Shown here piece by piece: positions 16,098 to 22,613 of a stretch of 26,243 nt of DNA. Source of the stretch: Dehalococcoidia bacterium (GTDB taxonomy: Bacteria; Chloroflexota; Dehalococcoidia; Lucifugimonadales; Lucifugimonadaceae); assembly GCA_028278465.1 (NCBI GenBank), contig JANQEF010000297.1:1-26243 (forward strand), read 5' to 3'. Position 1 is the first letter of the stretch; the number at the start of each line of letters is the position of its first letter. Made by a program: the position numbers and the translations under genes. The notes beneath the pieces are model-generated. The model was not told the DNA's origin and searched no databases. It saw nothing but the letters and a program-made list of their open reading frames with translations.

Positions 16098-16125
16098 TTG
16101 ACATATAGAACGGATGTTCTATTAT
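16098..16125 (+). promoter_or_regulatory. Promoter of the SOS mutasome operon
   Basis: TTGACA (16098-16103) and TATTAT (16120-16125) with 16-bp spacing. The predicted start of transcription near 16132 leaves a leader of about 33 nt before the TTG start of the DUF72 gene. The LexA-type palindrome occupies the spacer and touches the -10, so bound LexA would exclude RNA polymerase. Confidence 0.8.
16105..16122. promoter_or_regulatory. LexA (SOS) box
   Basis: ATAGAAC-GGAT-GTTCTAT is a perfect 18-bp palindrome with 7-bp arms. Its core GAAC-N4-GTTC is the binding consensus of LexA/DinR in Gram-positive bacteria and in other lineages that share this box. Its place between -35 and -10 of an operon encoding ImuB and DnaE2-type polymerases makes LexA repression and induction by DNA damage very likely. 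Confidence 0.87.
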
Positions 16126-16164
16126 TCGTAGCCCTTCTCCTGATCTCCTGCCGGGAAGTGCTAC

Positions 16165-16980
16165 TTGGCTACGCAACCTCTGCCGCTACTGTCGGCGAAT
16201 AGAGATCCCGAACTCTTTATCGGATCACACGGCTGGTCGAGCACTCAGCTCGACTGGATGTATCCGAAAGGGCTGCAGCCGTCTGGAAAGCTCCAGCTCT
16301 ACTCCCAGATGTTCAGCGCGGTCGAGGTGGACCAGAGCTTCTATGACATCGAGTGCCTGGATGCTTACAAAAGCTGGCTGACGGCAGTACCGGATAGCTT
16401 CCGGTTTTCGTTGAAGACGCCTCGGTCCATCACGCACGAAGACCGGCTTCGACACCCGGAGCCGTTTCTGAAGCCGTTCCTTGATGCTGCCCGAAGGTTC
16501 GGCGACGCGCTCGGGCCGATACTTGTCCAGCTTCCGCCCTGGTTCGGTATCAAGCAGGCAGCCAGCCTTCAGCTCTTTCTCGACAGACTTCCGCTGGATG
16601 AGATGCGGTTCGCTGTAGAGGTCCGGGACTGGCAGCTGTGGTCGGACCTCTTTCCATTTCTCCTGGAGCAGTATCCGTTCATCCCGGTGACCACGAACCT
16701 TGTCTCATCGCCCTCCGATATTCGAATGAGCAACGGGACCGCTTATATCCGCTGGCTGGGTCCGAGGAGAGGCTTCGAGGGGCCGCAAAAGACGCCCGAA
16801 AGGTTCTACGAAGAGTCTTTCGAGTGGTCGCAGGCCATCAGTTCGCTGCTCGAAACCGGTGACCTGCAGAGCGTCTACGTCTTTGTGGACCATGAGTACT
16901 TTGGGCCGGGAGTTATAGGTGCTGCGAGGTTGAGGAGGCTGCTGGGTGATCCTGTCCACTTTCCGGGGACGCTTTTCTAA
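16165..16980 (+). CDS. DUF72 (YecE-like) TIM-barrel protein, first gene of SOS operon
   Basis: 271 aa. It shows the DUF72 pattern: FIGSHGWSS near the start, then LQLYSQMFSAVEVDQSFYDI, FRFSLKTPRSITH, PILVQLPPWF, RFAVEVRDWQLW, AYIRWLG and a late YVFVDHEYFGPG. The fold is a TIM barrel related in shape to endonuclease IV-type enzymes. The biochemical activity of the family is unknown, though DNA binding has been proposed for a Thermotoga member from structure comparison. The TTG start has GGAAG about 7 nt upstream and lies directly behind the LexA-controlled promoter. The imuB-like GTG start follows after 2 nt, so the two are co-translated. Context argues for a role in damage tolerance or DNA repair, taking the place where imuA or imuA' is often found. 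Family is secure; function is inferred from context. Confidence 0.88.
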   Translation: MATQPLPLLSANRDPELFIGSHGWSSTQLDWMYPKGLQPSGKLQLYSQMFSAVEVDQSFYDIECLDAYKSWLTAVPDSFRFSLKTPRSITHEDRLRHPEPFLKPFLDAARRFGDALGPILVQLPPWFGIKQAASLQLFLDRLPLDEMRFAVEVRDWQLWSDLFPFLLEQYPFIPVTTNLVSSPSDIRMSNGTAYIRWLGPRRGFEGPQKTPERFYEESFEWSQAISSLLETGDLQSVYVFVDHEYFGPGVIGAARLRRLLGDPVHFPGTLF

Positions 16981-16982
16981 CT

Positions 16983-18245
16983 GTGACATCTTCAGACCAG
17001 AAGCAGCGCCAGGTCGCCTGCATCCGCATTCCCAACTTCTGCTGGCAGGTTGAGGTTGGCAGAAGCACGTCTCTGGACAGAGACCGGTCGGCGCTCGTGA
17101 CCTGTCCCGCGCTGGACCTGCCAGAGACGGGTTTCGGCAACGACGCGCGCTCAGACAGGGAGTCGAGCCTGTCAGAAGCTGTGGTGCTCGACTTTTCGTC
17201 CAACATCACGGACGTGACGGTTGGGATGCCGCTGGGAGTCGCCTTCTCGCGTCACAGCGACGCGCTTCTCATCCACGGCGATGTGCCTCTATACACCTCT
17301 GCGTTCGAAAGCCTGCTGGTCGAGTTCGAGCGCTTGATCCCGGCGGTCGAGGAGGCCGGGCCAGGCATCGCATACATCGATTTCGGCGGGCTCGACCGGC
17401 TGTATGGAACGCCCGGCCAGGTCATTCGACGCCTTGCCGAGGCTGCAGACAGCTTTGACCTGCGCATAGGCATAGGTGAGAACAGGTGGCAGGCGTACCT
17501 CGCATCCCTCGTCAGCAGTCCGCACAGCGCCAGCAAGATCAACGGCGACCCTGCCAGGTTCGTTGGCAACTTTTCTGTCGATATTCTCCCTGTGCCGTAC
17601 AGGATCATCGAGAGGCTGCGCGGGTTTGGTCTTCGCACGCTAGCTGACCTCGCAGCGCTTCCGCAGGGTCCTGTCGAGGCGCAGTTCGGGCTGGTTGGAC
17701 GTGCGATCTGGAAGCTTGCGAGCGGCATAGACGAGCGGCCGCTGATCCCCCGGAAGATCAGCGAGTCGGTGTCCGAGTACCTGGCGTTTCCTGATCCCAC
17801 CGTCAGCATGTCGACGATCGTCTCCGCCATCGAAAGTTTGCTTGGCAAGGCGTTCTCGAAGCCCGGAATGATGCGGCGTTACGCACGCAGAGCACGCCTG
17901 CAGGCGCAGGTCTTCCGCAAGCCGCCGTGGCTGCTGGACGTTGCGTTCAGAGAGCCGGTCGGGTCGAAGAACCACGCCATGTTCGGCATCAAGTCGAAGC
18001 TCGACGATGTCGATTTTCCGGGGCCGCTCGAAGACCTGCGACTTTCGCTGACAGACCTGAGCTCAGAGCCGTGGCGACAGGAATCGATGCAGAAGGATGT
18101 CCAGCGAGAAGACAACCTGCAGCAGGCGGTGGCTCAGCTGGCGGCCAGGTTGAGACTTGCGCCGCCGATCTACCAGGTAAAGGCGCTGGAGCCGTGGTCA
18201 CGGATACCTGAGCGCCGACACGCGCTGGTGCAGCTGAGCCATTGA
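16983..18245 (+). CDS. imuB: ImuB-like catalytically dead Y-family polymerase homologue
   Basis: 420 aa. Y-family DNA polymerase fold, probably a non-catalytic adaptor that brings DnaE2 to the sliding clamp at lesions. The opening strand IRIPNFCWQVE aligns with the canonical V-D-x-D-x-F-x-A-x-V-E motif, but both metal Asps are replaced (R15, P17). The second motif, normally S-x-D-E, is YIDF: D133 remains and Glu is Phe. VGMPLGVAFSR, YIDFGGLDRLYG, IGIGENRWQAYLAS and LRGFGLRTLADLAALP follow the thumb/finger layout. The end WSRIPERRHALVQ is an ImuB hallmark. Start is GTG, 2 nt after the DUF72 stop. I see no convincing clamp-binding QLxLF motif. It is shorter than many ImuB proteins because the C-terminal domain appears to be the next gene. 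Confidence 0.9.
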   Translation: MTSSDQKQRQVACIRIPNFCWQVEVGRSTSLDRDRSALVTCPALDLPETGFGNDARSDRESSLSEAVVLDFSSNITDVTVGMPLGVAFSRHSDALLIHGDVPLYTSAFESLLVEFERLIPAVEEAGPGIAYIDFGGLDRLYGTPGQVIRRLAEAADSFDLRIGIGENRWQAYLASLVSSPHSASKINGDPARFVGNFSVDILPVPYRIIERLRGFGLRTLADLAALPQGPVEAQFGLVGRAIWKLASGIDERPLIPRKISESVSEYLAFPDPTVSMSTIVSAIESLLGKAFSKPGMMRRYARRARLQAQVFRKPPWLLDVAFREPVGSKNHAMFGIKSKLDDVDFPGPLEDLRLSLTDLSSEPWRQESMQKDVQREDNLQQAVAQLAARLRLAPPIYQVKALEPWSRIPERRHALVQLSH

Positions 18246-18255
18246 GAGAGCGGTC

Positions 18256-18609
18256 ATGGTCACTCTGCGCGCTATTCAGCAGCTAAACGCTCCACAGCCT
18301 GTCCAGGTGAGGGTCGACTCAGGCGGAATGCCCGCGCAGGTGCGCGTGTCTCCACCCGCGCTTGGGGACGCAGACCGGCGAACTCGAAGAAGAGGCCGCA
18401 GGGCAGACCGGATCCAGGCGATACGCAGCGATGGTCAGTGGATGGTTGTCGTTTCGATCGAAGACTTCTGGAAGATCAACGATGAGTGGTGGCGCGGGGA
18501 GGAACAGGAGATCGAAAGGGTCTACTTCGATCTTGTCCTGAAGAGCAACCAGCGCCTCACCGTTTTCCACGACCTTGTCAGGGACGAATGGTTCAGGCAG
18601 GCGGAATGA
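18256..18609 (+). CDS. Small DUF6504-like protein (separate ImuB C-terminal domain)
   Basis: 117 aa. The N-terminal half is a basic linker (PQPVQVRVDSGG..., RRTRRRGRRADRI). The C-terminal half has a conserved pattern: SDGQWMVVVSIEDFWKINDE, then WWRGEEQEIERVYFDL and RLTVFHDLVRDEWFRQ. This Trp-rich module resembles the domain that ends some ImuB proteins and stands alone as DUF6504 next to Y-family polymerases. It starts 10 nt after the imuB stop in a different frame (GAGAG upstream) and its TGA overlaps the dnaE2 ATG (ATGA), so it is translated between the two polymerase genes. A role in joining ImuB to DnaE2 or to DNA is inferred. QQLNAPQP near the N-terminus is only faintly like a clamp-binding motif. 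Confidence 0.8.
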   Translation: MVTLRAIQQLNAPQPVQVRVDSGGMPAQVRVSPPALGDADRRTRRRGRRADRIQAIRSDGQWMVVVSIEDFWKINDEWWRGEEQEIERVYFDLVLKSNQRLTVFHDLVRDEWFRQAE

Positions 18610-21600
18610 AGGACCCATTCGACAGGCTGCCGCGCTCGAATGAGGTGAACGGTTCACCCGGTGGAGATAAGACGCCTCGCGTCAAGCGCAAGATCGAGGA
18701 CAGTCGGGACGGCTACAAGCGGCCGAACTGGGAGAGCAAGGTCTACGACGGCTGGATAAGCGGTGGCCGAAGCCTTGTCCGCTATTCAGATGTGGCGGCT
18801 GAGGACTTTCCAGAGCGCACAACCCCGCCTGAAACGCCGTACGCAGAGCTTCACTGCCACACGAACTACTCCTTCAAGGAGGGGTCGTCTGAGGCGTGGG
18901 ACCTGCTGGTGCGTGCGAAGAAGCTCGGCATTCACGCGCTGGCGGTCACCGATCACGACAACCTGTGCGGCGCCATGGAGTTCTCCCAGATAGCGCGAGA
19001 GCTCGGGATCAAGGCGATCATCGGCGTTGAGGTCACGCTCTCAAGCCAGTCGGCAAGCGGACTCGGTGGCCACCACCTCACCCTTCTCGCCGAGACTGCA
19101 ACCGGCTACAGCAACATCTGCAAGCTGGTGACCCGCGCTCACATGGACCCGGAAGAGCGCAATGAGCCCGCGCTGGATCCGGCGTACTTTGCTCAGCACT
19201 CGGAAGGGATCATCTGCCTTTCAGGGTGCCGACGGGGCGAGATATCGGAACTGCTGCTGGCCGGTGAGTACAGCACAGCGAAGAGCGTCGCCGAGCAGTA
19301 CGTCGACTGGTTCGGCGAGGCCAACTTCTTTCTTGAGTTGCAGCAGAACCTCGTCCGCGGCGACACGGACCGCAACCAGCAGATGGCACGCCTTGCCCGG
19401 GAGCTCGGTGTCGGCATCGTCGCCACGAACAATGCTCACTACCACACACGAGGCCGGCACAGGCTAAACGACGCGCTCGTCGCTATTCAGCACAACAGGT
19501 CGCTGGAGGAGACGCACCGCGAGCGCAGGCCGAACGACCAGTTCCACCTGAAGTCACCTGAGGAGATGGTCAGCCTGCACCGGGAACATCCCGAAGCGAT
19601 AGCCAACACCGTCGCCATCGCCGAGCGCTGCAGCTTCGACCTTGCCGATGACATCAAGAAGATCTACAGGTTCCCGGACTACGACGCTCCCGAAGGTCAC
19701 ACATCCGTCTCGTGGCTGCGCGAGATCTGCGAGCGGGCTGCAAAGCACAAGTATGCGAAGGCGAACGAAGGGACGTGGAAGAGGTTGCGTGAGCGTCTGG
19801 ACAGGGAGTTCAGGCTCATCGAGAAGTACAACCTGTCCGGCTTCCTCCTCCAGTACCACGACATCATCAAGATCGCCCACCAGGTCCAGATAGACCTTGG
19901 AATCGTCTCTCCGGATACGAAGATCGAGGACCATCCGCCGGGAAGAGGGCGCGGCTCGTCGGTTGCGCTGGTCGTCGGATACCTGATCGGTCTTTCGCAC
20001 ATCGACCCGCTTCAGTTCGACCTGAGGCTGGACCGGTTTCTGCCGGACACCGCGAGGCCCGAAGACCTGCCGGCGCTGGATATCGACCTCGACTTCCCGC
20101 GGGAGATTCGCGAAGAGCTGATCCTGCGAGTCCACCGGCGCAAAGGCCCGAAATTCGCGGCACTGACGGGAATGATCGCCACGTACAAGGTCAGGGGCGC
20201 CATCCGCGACCTGGGCAAGGCGCTGAATCTTCCCGAAGAGGACCTTGGCACGCTCATCAAGAAGATGGACGGCCACGCCGGCATTCGCGACATAGCGACC
20301 GAGATGGCACAGCTGTCGGACTATCGGCACCGCCTCGACGCGCCGGTCTGGCAGAACCTGATCGAGCTCTCACTCGAGCTAAGGAACTTTCCGAAGTACC
20401 TGGCGCAGCATCCGGGTGGCATGGTCCTGAGCGCGGTGCCGCTGGACGAAGTGGCGCCGATGCAGAACAGCGCGATAGAAGGCCGCTACATCATCCAGTG
20501 GGAGAAGAACAGTTCGGAAGACGCCGGGCTTGTGAAGATCGACTTCCTCGCGCTAGGCGCCCTGTCGCAGATGGTCGAAGCGCTGCAGCTGATCCGGCAG
20601 AACCATGAGAAGGCGGTGGACCTCTCACGCATCGACTTCAACGACCAGGAGGTCTATGGAAGGATCCATGCTGCAGACACTATCGGCATCTTCCAGATCG
20701 AATCGGCGGCGCAGATGCAGACGGTGGTCAGGCTGAAGCCGAAGAACCTGGAGGAGATGGCGTGGGAGGTCGGCGCTGTCAGGCCGGGCGTCGGCGTGAA
20801 TGACGGCGTTTCGATGCTGATCCGCCGACACCTGAAGCAGGAGCCCGTGACATATGACCATCCCCTGGAGCAGGAAGCTCTGGAGCGCACGCTCGGCGTT
20901 CCGCTCTTCCAGGACCAGTTGTCTGAGCTGGCGGTCCACGTCGCAGGCATGACGCCGCTGGAAGGCGACCAGATGCGGCGCGCCTTCTCGCACCGGAATA
21001 GCACACGGCTCGTTGCGAAGTGGAAAGACGACTTCATCCAGCGCGCTATAGCCAGAGATGTGCCGCCCAAGACGGCGGAGAAGATCTTCGGAAAATTCCA
21101 CGGCCTCTACCAGTTTCCTGAAGCGCACGCGTACGCCTTCGGGATCACCGCCTACCAGATGTCATGGCTCAAGCATCACTACCCGCTGGAGTTCTTCGTC
21201 GCCATCTTCAACAACCAGCCGATGGGCTTCTACAACCTGGAGACGCTGAAGGAAGACGCGAAGCGGCACGGAGTGAAGGTGCTGCCTCCGGATGTGAACC
21301 TGAGCAAAGAGTGGGCGTCGATAGAGACGGGCGCAATGCGGATGGGCCTGCGCCATGTTCACGGGATGACTCGATCGAACGCGGAGGTTGTACTGGCGAC
21401 GCGCGAGAGGTTCGGTGAGTTCGAGTCGCTGGCCGATTTCATGCGGCGAACCGGCGTTCAGGAGAAGGTGCTCGACAACCTGACCGCGTCCGGCGCCTTC
21501 GACCGCTTTGCGACCGGTGATCACGCTTCAACCGCGAAGCTGGAGGTCAGCATGAAAGGTGATGGCGCAGGGACACATGGCCTGGAGCCTCATGAAAACC

Positions 21601-22175
21601 CGTGGAAGTACTTTGACCAGGAGATCTTGAACCCGCAGGTGTTCACCGAGCCCGATGAGCTGCCTGATCGACGGTCCATCGCCTGGGAGGCGAGCCTGCG
21701 TTACAGGCCGGTCGATGAGCAGCATGCTCTCCAGTTCTCGGAGGAGCAGAACATGGTGGCTCTGCCACGCGAGACGAAGTGGGGGCAGATGATGGGAGAG
21801 TACGCTTCGATGGGCGTTCATCCCGAAAGCCACATCATGGCCCGGCTCAGGCCTTCACTGCCGCCCAGTGTCGCTCGCAGTGACGAGGTGCATGGCTTCG
21901 AGGAGGGTGAGGAGATCACCGTCGCCGGGCTGGTCATTCGCCGTCAGCGTCCGTCTGGCAAGGCGACCTTCATCACTCTTGAGGATGAGTTCGGGCACAA
22001 CCCGCTGGTGATCTGGCCGGATGTCTACAAGAGGGTGCGCCTGAATACGGTTTCACAGCTGCTGATGGCAACAGGAACCGTTTCGAAGCGCGAGGGAACG
22101 CTGAACATCGTGGTCGAGGACATCATGCCGATAGGCGCCGAGACGCCGGTGCTGCAGACGAAGGACTGGGGCTAG
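18606..22175 (+). CDS. dnaE2: Error-prone DNA polymerase III alpha-type, DnaE2/ImuC
   Basis: 1189 aa, C-family DNA polymerase for mutagenic translesion synthesis. An N-terminal extension of ~80 residues precedes the PHP domain (AELHCHTNYSFKEGSS, H83 and H85; VTDHDNLCG). The palm has PGRGRGSSVALVVGYLIGLS, the catalytic pair D494/D496 in ALDIDLDF, and D646 in KIDFLALG. HPGGMVLS, GIFQIESAAQMQ, EVGAVRPG and LFQDQLSELAVHVAGMT are family blocks. A helix-hairpin-helix region and an OB fold (VAGLVIRRQRPSGKATFITL) follow, and the protein ends soon after with TKDWG, like the SRDF-type ends of DnaE2 and without the clamp/tau-binding tail of replicative DnaE1. The start ATG overlaps the upstream stop. 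The frame is open back to 18486, but that part overlaps the small gene and is rejected. Confidence 0.93.
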   Translation: MKDPFDRLPRSNEVNGSPGGDKTPRVKRKIEDSRDGYKRPNWESKVYDGWISGGRSLVRYSDVAAEDFPERTTPPETPYAELHCHTNYSFKEGSSEAWDLLVRAKKLGIHALAVTDHDNLCGAMEFSQIARELGIKAIIGVEVTLSSQSASGLGGHHLTLLAETATGYSNICKLVTRAHMDPEERNEPALDPAYFAQHSEGIICLSGCRRGEISELLLAGEYSTAKSVAEQYVDWFGEANFFLELQQNLVRGDTDRNQQMARLARELGVGIVATNNAHYHTRGRHRLNDALVAIQHNRSLEETHRERRPNDQFHLKSPEEMVSLHREHPEAIANTVAIAERCSFDLADDIKKIYRFPDYDAPEGHTSVSWLREICERAAKHKYAKANEGTWKRLRERLDREFRLIEKYNLSGFLLQYHDIIKIAHQVQIDLGIVSPDTKIEDHPPGRGRGSSVALVVGYLIGLSHIDPLQFDLRLDRFLPDTARPEDLPALDIDLDFPREIREELILRVHRRKGPKFAALTGMIATYKVRGAIRDLGKALNLPEEDLGTLIKKMDGHAGIRDIATEMAQLSDYRHRLDAPVWQNLIELSLELRNFPKYLAQHPGGMVLSAVPLDEVAPMQNSAIEGRYIIQWEKNSSEDAGLVKIDFLALGALSQMVEALQLIRQNHEKAVDLSRIDFNDQEVYGRIHAADTIGIFQIESAAQMQTVVRLKPKNLEEMAWEVGAVRPGVGVNDGVSMLIRRHLKQEPVTYDHPLEQEALERTLGVPLFQDQLSELAVHVAGMTPLEGDQMRRAFSHRNSTRLVAKWKDDFIQRAIARDVPPKTAEKIFGKFHGLYQFPEAHAYAFGITAYQMSWLKHHYPLEFFVAIFNNQPMGFYNLETLKEDAKRHGVKVLPPDVNLSKEWASIETGAMRMGLRHVHGMTRSNAEVVLATRERFGEFESLADFMRRTGVQEKVLDNLTASGAFDRFATGDHASTAKLEVSMKGDGAGTHGLEPHENPWKYFDQEILNPQVFTEPDELPDRRSIAWEASLRYRPVDEQHALQFSEEQNMVALPRETKWGQMMGEYASMGVHPESHIMARLRPSLPPSVARSDEVHGFEEGEEITVAGLVIRRQRPSGKATFITLEDEFGHNPLVIWPDVYKRVRLNTVSQLLMATGTVSKREGTLNIVVEDIMPIGAETPVLQTKDWG

Positions 22176-22254
22176 GGGCGGGGATGGTATATGGCCGGAC
22201 TGCAAGGCGACGCCAGGACACCGCATTCCTGTGACGCCGTCGGGGAAGGCAGAT

Positions 22255-22330
22255 TGGAGCGGCGAATGGGATTCGAACCCACGACCCTCTGCTTGGGAAG
22301 CAGATGCTCTGCCAGCTGAGCTACCGCCGC
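22255..22330 (-). tRNA. tRNA-Gly (anticodon CCC)
   Basis: 76 nt on the minus strand. The acceptor stem is GCGGCGG paired with TCGCCGC (one G-T). The D arm is GCTC-AGCTGGCA-GAGC. The anticodon arm is TCTGC-TTCCCAA-GCAGA, with CCC at 22295-22297 reading the Gly codon GGG. The T arm is GTGGG-TTCGAAT-CCCAT. Discriminator T and an encoded CCA finish the 3' end at 22255. It lies between the dnaE2 operon and the nap genes. No integrase or duplicated tRNA end is seen nearby. Confidence 0.97.
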
Positions 22331-22613
22331 TCGTTTTCAGTTCGGATGCACCTGGCAGTAGATATGCGGGATGCGCTTAGCGCTGTCGCGCCTCACACTC
22401 AGCCAGGTTCAGCCATTCCTGTTCTGGAATTCTAGCGCGACGCCGCAGCGCCGTGCCACTCCAGGGACTCGGCCAGCCTTCTGATACGCCGCCGACACGT
22501 GTGCTCACGCATTCCTCATCAGCATCGCGGTCTACCGGTCCACCAGGGTGTTCCAATGTGCCTCAGTTCACGCGCGCGCCTGCTCAACACGATACCGCGA
22601 GGTCCGCAGCACC
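22331..22613. other. Intergenic region between tRNA-Gly and napA
   Basis: 283 nt without a supportable gene. It holds two small palindromes: GCGCT-T-AGCGC (22373-22383) and ATTCC-TGTTCT-GGAAT (22415-22430). The second is a candidate operator for the nap genes. I see no FNR-type TTGAT-N4-ATCAA site and no clear -35/-10 pair facing napA, so nitrate or oxygen control cannot be read from it. Confidence 0.4.

Noticed and set aside
18486..18605. N-terminal extension of DnaE2 to 18486
   Set aside because: It overlaps most of the 117-aa gene in another frame, and the ATGA overlap at 18606 gives a clear coupled start.
19554..20330. 258-aa minus-strand frame within dnaE2
   Set aside because: Antisense shadow over the catalytic core of the polymerase; composition is the mirror of the coding strand.
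22202..22245. CAGGA/TCCTG hairpin after dnaE2 as a terminator
   Set aside because: The stem is only about 5 bp with an 8-nt loop and no T-run in either direction.
22255..22330. tRNA-Gly as an integration site for a nap-bearing island
   Set aside because: No integrase, no direct repeat of the tRNA 3' end was seen, and the nap genes lie on the 5' side of the tRNA, the wrong side for typical insertion.
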